Shown here in pieces: positions 10,181 to 23,800 of a stretch of DNA of 64,000 nucleotides (position 1 is its first letter; every line of letters begins with the position of its first letter). Below the pieces are notes generated by a model that did no database searches, was not told the DNA's origin, and saw only the letters and a list, made by a program, of their open reading frames with translations. Origin of the DNA: Undaria pinnatifida (lineage: Eukaryota > Sar > Phaeophyceae > Laminariales > Alariaceae); the NCBI GenBank assembly GCA_012845835.1, contig JABAKD010000028.1, positions 12,710,717-12,774,716 on the forward strand, given 5' to 3'. A program made the position numbers and the translations under genes.

Positions 10181-13100
10181 AGGTTGACTGCTCATCCACG
10201 GTACGAGTTGGGGAAGGGACGTTCCGAGCATCAATCGCTTCCGGCCCCCGCCCGCCCCTGTTTGTATTTACCTATTTTGACAAGGGGAAGGGATGTGCCG
10301 CGGTGCTTGTTACGTGTGCCTCCGCCTCCCCCCCTCCCCCTGCCTCCACTGACGCATCGCAACAACCCTTGAACACGCAGTGGTACAGCAGTAGCGATGC
10401 GTGCTACGAAAGAAGTTGCATGTTTTTTGGCCATTTTTTTTCCGTGTGACTTATTCTCAACTGCGGAACCAGCCATTATATTTGGAACCCCGTTTGTGTT
10501 TCCCAATTTATTAGTTGTGCACGTAGCCCATGGGATTGTCCATCGATATTTAAGTGAGCAATGTGTGTCAAAGTCGAGCTTCAGGTGAGGAATGGAACCC
10601 GTGAAGTGAGAATCTTCGGAAACGATGAGGCCCGCCTCTACGGTAGCTTGCGTCTAGTAGCTGGTGAGCGGCGTACGCGTATCGATTTTTAGCCTTCGTG
10701 GTTCATGTTTTGGTTTCTTGTTCGAAGCGCAATCCCGCGACTGTAGTCACAATCGCCGGATGGCCTTCCTCTGTAGGTGTGCAAACATTAATCTGCACAC
10801 CGTGGTGCCTTCTAAGGTGTAGCTGGAAGGTAGTATGGGTTTCAGGGTTGAGGTCAGGGGTGTATAGGTACTTCGTATGATAGCAAGATAAGTAGGCCTT
10901 CCACTTGAGTTTTTCCACCATTTTGATGGTCAGGTGCTTGGGTCTGTCAAATCGCCGGCCGTTCGAGTAAAGCGGCGTCATGATAGATGTCAAGTGATGA
11001 ACGGGCTGTTTTCAAAGGTAGAGAGGGTCAAACACCCAGAACCATTTCAAGTTTGATCTGTGGATCATCCCCCCACGCCCCCCCCCCAAAAAAAAACAAC
11101 CGGTCGGCCCTAGAACCAATGTGTGCTGATAGTACCTTAGAAGACATCTGACGTCAAGTTATTTTTGCATGCGAAAGCTATGATACACGGTGTGCATTAA
11201 GCTATTGGGCTTGCCCCCGTCGTCGGGTATTGCATTGTTTATGCGCCTTTCTTTGTGTGGGAGTTTTTGTGGAACGGCGCTCCCTGCTTTCTCCCCGTCT
11301 CTTTCCCCCCCTCTCGTGTTTGTGCCTCGCCACATGGTCCATAGTCAGCGTTATATAGGATAGGGCATCAGTAGGAATTGCCGCTTGGTGCGTCTCGGTG
11401 ATGTGAGACGTCAAAGAACCAGAAATACAGTTTTATAGTTTAGGTAGCAGTGGCAGCAGTAGTGGTAGTGGTAGTAGCAGCAGCAGTAGCAACAGCAGCA
11501 GAGGCAACATCTTTAGTGGAGAAGCAGGAGCAGCAGAAGCAGGAACAGTACAGCAGCGATGCTTGGGAACTAGCGGTGCATAGACGAAACGTTACGGCAG
11601 AATGAGCTTCCGAGAAGCAATGGAAGCAAAACCAGTTGACGATTTTTTATCCTCGGCTTTAGATTATGATTGTTTTGGTAGTTTTGGGTTTTGCTTGGAG
11701 ACCGAGGCGTTCGTCTTGCACCTAGGAAAAAACGTTTGGATTGACGGGGTTACAGTATGGTGAACATTTAAGTGATATTATAAGGCATACCCTTAGGTAG
11801 GTGAGCTAGCTCTACAGGAGCATGCATAATTTCGTCAAGGTTTCGTTAAGTCAATGGTTTATGGTAACATGTTCGTTAATACGGAGTATTTCATATGCTG
11901 TCGGTGGAGATGAACTCGCCGTCGGTAGAGTGCCTCGCCTCTGCACGAGTATATTGTAGACGTCGTGTGTTTTTTTTTGCGTTCGCCCAATCAAGCCTCA
12001 TTGGTGCGTGTTCTTTTTAAGCGAAGGCAAGCCTCTTTAGTGCGCGTCCGTTCAAGTGATGGGATGCCAACAGCAACTTGTTCCTGCTTCCGCCTAAGCT
12101 ACGTCGTGTTCGAGGGTCTATCGGCGGTTAACAGTGCTGTAATACCATACGCACCCATTCTTCCCAGTACTGAGTACTACGTACGTACCCGTACCACGAG
12201 ATGTAGTCTAACGGGGATGCTGTAGGGCCGCTACTTTTGTGACTAGCGGAAGTCTTCATTTCAACCGAGGAATTACCCAATGTGTGTGCAATCCAATTTG
12301 TATTGTTATCAGCTAGTTCCACCAAAAAGCATTATATACTTCGCCTTCGGGCCAGCAGTCGCGGCAAACGTTGAACTGCTCGCCACAGAAGATGTGTGCA
12401 CGCTCGCATCAACACGAGGAAGTCAACGTTGAAGCTTTAAAGTTATTTTTCCCTGCGAGCCGCGGCACATCGGGAGACGTGGTGGGCAATGCAATGCGTT
12501 GGACGCGTACTACGATAAATAAAGATGGCGATATTTTTGCCTAACCTGTTTCTGGCTATTAAGGTAGCAATTTTTGGCCTAACCTGTTCGTGGCTATTAA
12601 GGTAGCATTTTTTGGCCCAACCAAGATTCTGATTATTAGAACAGCAATTTTTGGCCTAACCTGTTTCTGGCTATTAAGGTAGCATTTTTTTGCCTAAACG
12701 TTCTTATTATTAGGGTAGCAATTTTTGGCTTAACATGTTTCTGGCTATTAAGGTAGCATTTTTTGCTAACCAGGTTTCTGATTTTACTAGGGCAGCAATT
12801 TTTGGCCTAGCATGTTTCTGATCGACGGGACTCCTCGAACGAGGAACTGCCCATCGTCGCCGTGTTTCGCAGTACCATTCGCCAGGCCGCGAGGGGGAGC
12901 GCGGAAGGAGCGGGAGGGCTGCGGCCAATGACCTGGGGATGGAACATTGATGAGGAGTAGGATATTGTAGCCGATACTTGTAGCTGCGATGAGGAGATCG
13001 GCCCTGCCCGGACCGGCGTGTCGGTCCATGACAAGCCCTGATTTATTTGGAAACAAAGAAAAACAAAGATAAGTGTGGATATGTTTTTGTTGTAATATTT

Positions 13101-14885
13101 TCGACAATACTTTACTTCGATAAGAATGGGCCTAACTCCCGTTCTCGTACTTGCAGTGGCATGAAAAGCGCGCACAAAAACTCATAGTACCCTTTTTTTT
13201 TAGCCCACCGAGATTCGCGCACCGACCCCTTTTATGCCAGCAAAGGTGGTACTTAACCTGTCGAGTAGCTCGTAAAATCCGGGTACGATTATCACACCAC
13301 CACTGGTATAAAATGTGTGCCTGGATTGCACGTCAACTAGTTTATTTAGTCTCCGCGCTCGCCCGTTAGACTTTTTTTCTGTTAGTCTGTGGACGACAAA
13401 AAGCGTCTTGCCAAAAGCAGGACAAAGGGGGACATCAAAACGAAGGGTCCGCAGGCGTGTTTTTTTGTGTTTTCTCCATGCTTCAGCACTTCTAAGAAAA
13501 CAAGACACTACGTACGGTATGGGTCGTGTGTTGAGGGCTCCTATACACCTGCCCGTTCTCTTCCCGCCAGCTTCTCTACTAATAGCTTCTTTTTGGTTGC
13601 CCTGGTCGTAAAGACGCGTACCACCAAATGACCGACGCATTACTGTGATATTCTTCTGCGGCTTCATTGATCATTTAAACCAAGTATTGGATTAGATGAG
13701 GCCTCCTGCCCCGAAGCTGGAGGATCTCGCCCGAGATGTACCTCCGCGCTGAGCGCTCAGCGCGGCAGAAATCCTGGAAAAAATGAAATGAAATAAAATA
13801 AAACGCATACAGAAGCTACTCAGCACGCAGAATGTCTAGGGTGGTCTGAAATTGTTTCTGCTTCCTCTTGTTCTTGCCCGTTGGGCGGAGGTTGAAGGCA
13901 ATGACTGTGGCTCCGGTACTGTGCCTCAGATAGGCTCAGATAGGCCGGAACCAACAGCTTTGTTCCAATCTCGCATCCTTTTCAAGACATCCCTAGTTGC
14001 TTCCGCTTGCACAGCTGTGTGTCGACCATTCAACCAGTCAAACTCACAGCTCCCGTCGTATTAGTCATCATTTTTGACAACCAATATTCTGTCTGCTCGT
14101 TTGTTCAGCCGGCGAACCCCTGTCGACCCCACCCCAAGCATCAGCGAGAGTCGCTTTTTCCCCTTCAAACGTGCTCAAACAGTTGATGTCGACGACCCAT
14201 GATGCATGCCACTAATAGCACGGAAGGGCGGGTGTGCCTAATTTTTCTGAGGTTTATTACTCGAGGGGCTCTAGACCTCACGCAGCGCCTGAGTTTGAAA
14301 AAAACTCCGCGCGCTTAGCCCGATGAACAGTCCCATGGCCTAGGCATACAACAAATGACACCCAAAATAATCTTCCCCCTATAGTGCGGTAGGAGTTGCA
14401 GTTTTTCGGCTATATTGTGTTTTTGACCTTCTGGTCGGTTTTGATCCTCAACTACGGAACTACCGGTTGGTCTGGTACTTTTACGACACTGTGTTTTGTT
14501 TTAGGACTAGTGCACAGAAATGTTCGGTCGGATTGCGCGAGCGATTACCTTCATCCTTCGGGTGGCACATTGACCCAGCCCCCTCACCTTAAGGAGCTCA
14601 GAAACTTCCGTTGCACCCCGATCATAACGCGGGATGACCACTTTCCTTCAAACAAGCTTTTGCCTGAGACGGCATAGAGCTCTTCGAGTGAGGACCCTCG
14701 GAAAAAGAAGAGAACGGTGCACCTCTCCCGCACTGCTGTGAATAGCATGTCTTTACTCGTAGGGTGATTTGATAGGTTAAGAGACCCGTCAGTCAAAAAC
14801 CTTTCGCCAAAAAAAATGCCACCCCCAAAGTGCCACCCTCATCGTGGCACGTGTCCCAAACTCGCATTCGCATCTCGGAAATTTA
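10181..14885. other. Intergenic region between convergent CFA and ankyrin genes
   Basis: No gene supported. It contains the right end of a TIR-family element (about 10585-10660, TCTACGGTAGCTTGCGTC), a CAG/GTAG microsatellite (about 11437-11550), the 12535-12815 tandem repeat and the 14515-14640 dispersed repeat. A 155-codon minus-strand open frame at 13200-13667 and a reading of 12790-13175 were considered, but neither shows a recognisable domain. Confidence 0.6.
12535..12815. repeat. GGCCTAACCTGTTTCTGGCT minisatellite
   Basis: About seven copies of a unit near 40 bp: TTTTTGGCCTAACC, GTTTCTGGCTATTA, AGGTAGCA. Later copies are more diverged (TTCTGATTATTAG). No coding frame persists. Confidence 0.85.
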
Positions 14886-17800
14886 TCATGCAACCCCACA
14901 CTGCCCCAACCAATCCGCCAAGTCAAGATGGCCTGCTAGTCGAGCGATATCACGCGGAGTGTAACCGCCCTCGTCACGCGCCCACGATTGTTTTGGAACC
15001 AGTCCCCCGATTGTCTCCTGCCAGAGCCACTCTAGCAAATCCCGGTGGCCCTTAAGCGCAGCCTTGTGACAAATCGTGTGCCCTTGTAAATTAGTCTTCG
15101 ACCAATCCAGCCCCCCAGCTCCCCCTTCCTCGACGCTCCTCGATAGCCACCTTTCATGTTGGCGTGTTGGTTTGGGGGGGAGGAGGGCGGGAACGCGGTG
15201 TTATATCTCGTTGGCGGATGCTACACTTACGGCCTGCAGATTCAGCCACAGAATAGGAAGCATGAAGATTTACATATGCAGATAGTACTTACTGTAGAGG
15301 CATGACGTCGTATAGCTATTCAAGTCGACGTTCGACGTGCGCAAGGCACACAACATTTGACGGGAAAGGGGACTACAGCAGTAGCGTTGGATATCGTATC
15401 GAAACATCGACGTATCGAAATATCCATGGCTTTTCACGGTTCGCGGGTCGTGACAGGACCAGCGGATTGGGTCAGGTCGTTTTCAAAATCTCGATGATCG
15501 AGTCCGGTAGGATCAAGAGGTGTTCGGTTGGATCGGGTCGGGTCAAGAGGTGGAACCTCACGGGTTGGGTCGGGTTACCCTGACCTGACCCGACCCGTGA
15601 GGAGTAACCCGCCCCGCGAAAATCTTTGGTATTGTCAAATTCTCCACGTATCGTACCAGAGGAACAAATTCTGCTACAATCACGAGTGGACTGCCCCCCC
15701 CGCCCGTTTCGTCGACGTAGGAGGTGGACAAAAAACTGGACCCTTTTGAGCACCTTTCGGAAAGTCACCGATGACGCAGAATCCGCAAAACGTCGGCAAA
15801 CTGCAACCGGCAGCCTTTGGAAGCACCTTTTCGAACGCCTAAAGCACACAAGTCCACAGAAAGTGCGCGAATCCACACGTTTTGTGTTTTGTGATATTTG
15901 AATTTTCAAAATATGCCTAGAAGGTCGGCCTTTGGCCTACCTTCTACTATGCCGACGGAATAGGGGGGTACCGTTCACCCGTGTGCCATTACTGCCACCA
16001 CACACCTGCAAACATCGACATCGCCCGACAAACCACACCAGTGCGCAACGGTGCACCCGTAAGCGTTCACTCTCCGGTGATCCGCGCCGCGCTCGAACAG
16101 CAACCGGCAGGTCGACAGATGCGCTCCCCAGCAAGCCCAGTGCAAGGGAGTCGTTCCCTCGGCAGCTGGAGTGTCAGCGCCTGCGTAACTAACAGCAACA
16201 CCGACGTTCGCCCCGTCGTTCTTGACGTGGGCCACCATGCCTGCCGCACCCGTACCTGCCGAAACTGCAGGAACTCTTATATCTGACACGACTTCTGAAA
16301 TTGCCGGAGCTTCTGTAACTGCTTCAGCTTCTGTATCAGCCGTAACTTCTGTAACTGCCGCGGCGTTTGTAACTACCGTGCCGTCGACGGGACGCGGGGT
16401 TTCCAGCAGAAGGCGACAAACCTGCGACAGTTTTGTCAACGACAGCGACACGAGGCACCAGCGAAAGGAGTCAGCGCGGAACAGGACAAAAGCAGCATCC
16501 CGATGGAAATCTCAACGGGGGAGTTAAGGCTTCATAAGTAAACGCTTCGGACGCAAGTTGCCGGGCCCTCTATGATACAACACCATTTTGTACGTGCAGC
16601 ACGGTTTGGTCAATTTCTACCTTGCACGTCGTCCCAGAGCTAGATTTAGATCGACCCCCACCTTGACCCTGACCCCAACGATTCGGAGATCTCGAAGTCG
16701 GCAGGGGCGGTCGCATGGCTTCACCGCGTGTTTTGGTGACGTTTTGCCAAAAAAACCCGGGCGGCCGAAAGGCCAGCCTCGACCTATGAGACAGTGGTGT
16801 TGCACAAGTTAATTTACAAGGTGGTGTTGCAGGCAGGGCCTCTCTAAATAGCTGCTACGGTTAGTCATGCACATTAGCACCAGCACAATTATTACAACCA
16901 GTACAATTCACGCAATGACTACAGTCAACAGACCTAAACGGGGCGTGGTCCCCCCCGGGGCAACAGGATCAGACCGTACTTCGTCAACACAACCACAAAC
17001 CAATCAAAGCCCGATATGTTTCCTTCTATGGACGAATCCATCGACCTTCAATAGAAATCGGATTTGGATTTTACGGGTGAACCCTGGGATTCTTCGAGCC
17101 AGCCGGATCCTTCTTTGTCGGGTAAAGCACCTGATCCACTAAACATACCGAATTTGCCATCGACGGACACATCCTTGGATCGTTGTACAGTAATCAGCGG
17201 GGTTTATATCTGACGGGCAAAATCTGTCGATACTTTAAAACAACCGAATTTGGCTTTGACGAGTAAACTCTTGGATCCTGCCAACCAACCAGCTGGCTGG
17301 ATTTGCTTTTCACGGGTATATCCGTTGACCTTTTAAAGAAATCGGACTTAGCGTTGACGGCTGAATCCTCGGATCCCTCGAAATAGTAGGATTTGCGTTT
17401 GACGGGTAAATCAGGTTTGTGTCTCACGAGAAAATCTGTCGATACTTTAGAACAACCGAATTTGGCTTTAACGAGCACCAGGTAAACCCTTTTGGGTTGC
17501 TTGGGAAGCCAACGCTCCTTTTCTACGCGGTAGCGAACCGCTTCCTTGTCTCGCGGACTTGGTCGCGGAGGAGCGCTCGGAAAGGCCACTCGCTCGACGG
17601 ACGCTCCAACACTGCCTTGGTCTGTTGACAAGCCAGGCTCAGCGCTGCCGGCACCTTCGGCCTTACCATCGGCATCGGCACAATCGATGGCGATGGGTTG
17701 ATGCACCATGAGCTGCAGAAGATATCTCTGTGTGCTCGCAGCGTGGTGGTACTATTTGGGGTCGCCGGGGAGTGCGTACCCCGTACCAAACAAACCTTCC

Positions 17801-20800
17801 TACAAGCACGGAAACCCAAACGCGAAAAACAGTTGGATAGTTGGCACCGCCGCGACTAATTATAATACCTAGCGAACTAATAACTAGCTGGAGACTTACT
17901 ATTGGTATAGAAAAACACAGACCTACCGGTTTGCCTTTGACAAGTGCCTCAGTTGATCGTATGATTCAAACGGTTGTACCCTTGACCGGTAAACGCCTTT
18001 GATCTTTGAAAATGACGGAAACATCTTCGACGGGTACTTCAGGTGATCCACTAAACCAAACGAATTTGCCACCGACGGGTAAATCCTTCAATCGTTTGAA
18101 CCAGCTCGGTTTCATTTGACAGGTACACCAGTTGATCCTTTGAATCAAGGGGGTACCCACCCTCAACGGGCAAAACCCCTTGATCCTTCAACCGAATGGA
18201 TATGCCTTTGACGAGTACGCTCGTAGATATTTAAACCCAATTAGATTCGCCTTTGACATGTACATGCTCGGACCCTTTTAACACAACCAGATTTTTATTC
18301 GACGGGTATACCATTGGAAAACTGTAACCAGCCAACATTTCCGACGACGGGTAAACTATGTTTTACCTAGCTCAAATTCCCCACCTAAAGTATAAATACC
18401 AATACTTACCATTATAGTGGACGAAAAATAGGACACCTCCCAATCAAAACTCACTCATATAGTATATTACGAGTACCAACAACGCAGCTTGCAAAGATGA
18501 GTATTGACCTGAAATTCGTCAAACTCACGGCTGACGTCCTTGAAAATTAGTTATAAAATTACGCCAATCTTTGAAGTAGCCAGACTTGGCGTTAAGCGGT
18601 AAGTCCTTGCATCCTTTGAGGCAGCCGCATGTACCTTTGACGCGTACATCATACTATCAATTGAAAACAACGGGTTTGCCCTCAAAGCGTGAAGTAAATT
18701 GTTTGATCCTTTCAATCGGCCGAACTTGCCTTTCGCGGGAAATCAGCAGATCCGTTAAACCAACCAAATTCGCATCGACGCGAAATTTTGGATCTTTATA
18801 TCCGGTCGGATTCTTCGTTGACGGATAACTTGTCGACCTTTACCATTAATAATAGCCGGATTTTTTGCTTTGACTGGTAAACTGTATCCTTTGAAACAGC
18901 CGGTTTTTGCTTTTGTCGGATATATCCGTCGGTATTTGGAATTAACCGGATTAGGCTTTGACGGGCAAATAGTGTGCCCCTTCGAATGAGTCGCAATTTC
19001 CTTTGTGTGTAAATCAGCTAATCCATTAGTCAAGCCGGACTTGCCATCGACGAGTAAATCCTTGGACCTTCGTAAACATTCTGCTTGTATGTTGACGTGT
19101 ATTTTCGTTGACATAGTATACCAGAGTATACCAACCGGATTTGACTTTGACGAGTAAATCCTTGGATCTGCTAAACAACCCGGATTCAGTCTTCGACGGG
19201 CACACGAGTTGATTAATTAAACTAACTACACTTGTCATCCATGGGCAAATTATCTGATACTTTGAACCAGCCGGATGGCGTTTGACGGTAAAATCAGTTG
19301 GTCCATGAAACTAACCGGACTTTCCATCGACTGGAGAATCGTTTGGATGTTAGTAGCCAGCCGGAATACTCTTTGACGGGCTTCTAGATCAACCGGATAT
19401 TTGGCTTAGATCACCCTTTTACTCGAATCCTTTGAGCGGATGGACAACAACTAATGATAACTATGTTGATCCTTTGAACAAACTGGACCTGCCATCGACG
19501 GCTAAGTCGTCAAATCGTTTGAACCTGCCAGATATAATTGTGATTAATTAAAACACCCGGATGTATAATCGACGGGTAAATCCTTGAATCTGTATAACAA
19601 GCCAAATTTCCTTTGATGGGTAAATTCGTCAATCTTACTATTCAAACTGGATTTGGATATGGGCCATGAACCTGCCAGATATCATTGTGGTTAATTTAAA
19701 CACCCGGATGTACAATCGACGGGTAAATCCTTGAATCTGTATAACAAGGCAAAATTTCTTTTGATGGATAAATTCGTCAATCTTACTATTCAAACTGGAT
19801 TTGGATATGGGCAGTAAGCCCTTGGATCCTTGAACAGGCCAGATTCGCGTTTGACGGGTAAACCAGTTGATCCACGAAACCAACGGGATGTGTCATCGAC
19901 AATTAAGTCTGAACCGGTCAGGTTCGCGTTTGACGGGCAAATCAGTTGATCTCTTAAACCAACCGGGTTGGATTTGCCATCAACGGGTGAATGCTGGGAA
20001 GCTTGTAACCAGCCGGGTTTTCGTTCGAAGGGTGAATCCGTGGATCCTTCATTGAAACCATGTTCGGCATCTATGGGGAAGTCCATGGATCGTTTGAACG
20101 TGCGGGATTCGCGTTTGACGGGTAAATAAGTTGACCCATTACACCCACCGGACTTGCCACCGACCAGAAAAAATCTTGGATGTTTTGCACCAGTCAGATT
20201 CGCCTTTGACGGGTAAAAGAGGTCATTCACTACACAAACCGGATTTGCCAACGACAGGCAAATCTTTGAATCGTGTAACCAGTCGGACTTTCCCCTCATG
20301 GGTGAAGCAAGCTGTCAATATTTTATTGAAACCAGATTTGGCTGACGGGTAAGTCCTTGCATCCTTTGCACAGGAAAATTACGAGTGACGGGTAAGTAAG
20401 CTCATCCAATACACCAACCGGTTTTCCATCGACGAGTAAATGCTAGAATATTTGGAAACGGTCGGGAATTTTTTTTAACGGGTAATTGACGTTTTATCCA
20501 AATCACACTTGGCGTTGACAGGTAAGTCCTTGGACCCTTTGGACAGGTGGGATATGCGTCTGACAGGTAAATCAGTTGATCCAAAAAAACGAAGCGGATT
20601 TGCCATCCGCGTGTAAATCGTTTGACACGTTGAACCGGACATGTTCGCGGTTGAATGGTAGATAAGGCGATTCATGAAACCAGGCGGACTGGTCGTCGAC
20701 AGGTAATACTAGGACTTTTTTCGCCGGCCGGACATTCAATGACGGGTAATCTGTCGATATTTCATTGAAACCGGACTGGGATTTGGGACGTAAGTGCTTG

Positions 20801-23800
20801 GATCCTACGAATTAGGCCGAAATTGCATTTTACGGGTAAAGCAGTTGGTCCATTAAATAATTCGTGTTTGCCATCGACAGTTAACTTCTTGGATCTCAGC
20901 AACCACCAGGTTGTTGTCTTCAAGGGTAAAAGCGTCGATTTCCAATTGAAACCGGATTCTGACATGGATCGCTCAAACAGGTCGGATGTGCGCTTGACTG
21001 GAAAATCGGATGATTCACTAAGCCACCCGGATTTGACATCGAAAGGTAAATCCTCGGATACTTGAGATGTGCCGGATTCGCGCTTGGAGGGTACATCAGG
21101 TTATTCTAGAAATCAACCGGATCTGTCATCGATGGCTAAAGTATTGGACCCTTTTAACCAGTCATTTTTTTCTTGACGGGTAAACCCGTCGATCATTCAT
21201 TGCAAACGGATTTGGCTTTGGAGCGTAAGTCTTTGGATCCTTTCAACATGTCGAAATTGAGTTTGACGGGTAAACTCGGTTGATCTGCTATTTCAACCAG
21301 ATTTTTCCATCCACGGGAGAATCCTTGGACCCTTTGAACCTGCCATAATCGCGTCCGAGGTGTAAATCAGGTGGTAACTTCAACCAACCGGAGTTGCCAT
21401 AGAAGGGGGCATCCTTGGTATTTTAGTTAGCCAGATTTTCCCTTGCCGGGTAAATCCGTCAATATTTCATTGAAACGGGATTTGGACTTCGGGCGTAGGT
21501 CCTAGATCCTTTGCACAGGCTGGATTTGCTTTTGACGGGTAAAATCAGTTCATCCATTAAACCAACCCGATTTGCCGTCGACGGGTAAAATCTTGGATCT
21601 TCGTAACCAGCCAGACTTTCCCCGGAACGTGTATCCATCGATCCCGTAATGAACCTGGATTTCGCTATGACGGATATGTCCTTGGATCCTTTGAACAGGC
21701 CGGATTTGCCTTTGACGGGTAAATCCGTTGATCCATCAAACCAAACGGATTTGCCATCGACGGGTACCGTAAGTCCTTTGGTACATGGAACCGGCCAGAT
21801 TCGCGGTTGACAGGAAAATCAGGTTATTTAATAAACCAGTCGGATACTTCATTGACGGGTAAATCCTTGGGTCTTTGTAACCAGCAGATTTTGGCGTTGA
21901 AGGGTGACCCCGTCATTCTTCCATTGAAACCATATTTAGCCTTGTTTTTTTTCAAAAGCCGAATTGGCGTTTGACGTGAGAACCAGATGGCCCACAAAAC
22001 CAACCGGATTCGACATCGACAGGTATAACCTCAGATACTTTGAACGTGCCAGATTCGTGGTTGACCGGTTAATCAGGGGATTCATTAAATTAATCGCATT
22101 TGTAATCGACAGGTTACCATATTCTACACAAGATAACACACCCCCGGTGATACATTTGAGCGCTTGAAAATATTATCACCGGGTGTGGTATCCTGTGGGG
22201 GGTGTGGAATCTTCTGTCGCCATATTACTTGGTATTAGACTAAGGCGCTATATTTTCGAGCCCCAAAAATTATCACCGGGGTGTCGTATTCTGTGGGGGG
22301 GGTGGTATCTTATGTGGGTGTGTTATCTTGTGTAGAATACGGTATCCTTGAATTATTTACCCGGCAGGATATTCGCGTCACGCAGAAATCCGTCGATCGC
22401 TTATTGAAACCATATTTGGCTTTGGCGGGTCGGAATTGAGTTGACAGGTAAACTAGTTGATCCATTAAACCTACCAGATGTGCCATCTACCGGTAATTCC
22501 TTGGATCCTTTGAACCTGCCAGATTCGCGTTTGACGGGGTAAGTCATGTGGTCCGTCATGCCAACCGGAACTGCCATCCACGAGTAAATCCTTAGCTCTT
22601 TTGAAATCCGTCCGATTTCGCCTTGCAAGGGTGCACCGGCCGAACAATCATTGAAATCGGATTGGGACTTGGAGCGCAATTCCTTGGATCGTTTGGACAG
22701 ACCGGATTTGCGTTTGACGGGTAAATCAGTTGATCCATTACACCAACCGGAACATGTCATCAACGGGTACACCCTTGGTTCTATATAACTAGCAGGGTGT
22801 TCGCTTGACAGGTAAATTTGTCGACCATTCATTGGAACCGGATTTGACTTTGTGGGGTAAGCCTTTGGATCCTTTCCACAGGCCACATTTGAATTTGACG
22901 GGTAAGTCAGTTAATCTATTAAACCAACCGGACTGGCCATGAACAGGTAAATCCTTGGATCCTTCAAACCTGCCAGCGTCGCGTTTGACGGGTAAATCAG
23001 GTGAACCCAAGGGGATTTGCCATCGACGGGTAAATATTTGGGTCTTAGTAACCAGTCGGATTTTCCGTTGACGTGTAAATCCGTCGATGTTTCAATGAAA
23101 CGGGACTTGGACTTGGGCCTTAATTCCATGGATGCTTTGACTAGGCCGGACTTGATTTTGAAGGGTAAATCAGTTGAACCATTAAACCAACCGGATTTGC
23201 CATCGACGGGTTAAGTTCTTGGATCTTTATAACCATCCATATTTTTTCTTGAGGCGTGAATCGGTTGAACTTTTATTGAAACCGGACTTCGCTTCGACGG
23301 TAACGTCCTCGCATTCTTTGACCAGGCCGGATTTGGGTGTTGGCGTGAAAATCGGTCGATCCGTTAAACCAACCAGATTTGTCATCGACGAGTAACTCCC
23401 TGGGTGCTTTCAATCTGCCAGATTCGCATTTGACGAGTAAACAAGAGTATAGTCTTAAAACCAACCGGATTTGCCATCGACGCATAAGACCTCGGAATAA
23501 TCAGCTGGAGTTTGCCTTGACGGATAAATCCGTCGATCTTTCATTGAAACTGGGTTGGAACTTGGAGCCTAAGTCCTTGGGTTATTTGATCAGGCCGAAT
23601 CTGTGTTTGTGGGTGTATCAGTTCATTCATTAAACCAGCCTGGATTTTGCCATGCTTGCGTAAATTCTTGGATCTTCGTAACAAGCCAGGTTTCCTCTTG
23701 ATGGGTAAATCCGTGCATCCTTTATTGAACCCCGATTTGGTTTTACGGGTAAGTATCTGGATCCCTGGAACAGGCCGGATTTGCGTTTGACGGGTAAATC

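Noticed and set aside
13200..13667. 155-codon minus-strand frame in the CFA/ankyrin intergenic region
   Set aside because: No domain, no splice partners and a low-complexity Arg/Lys composition; not supported as a gene.
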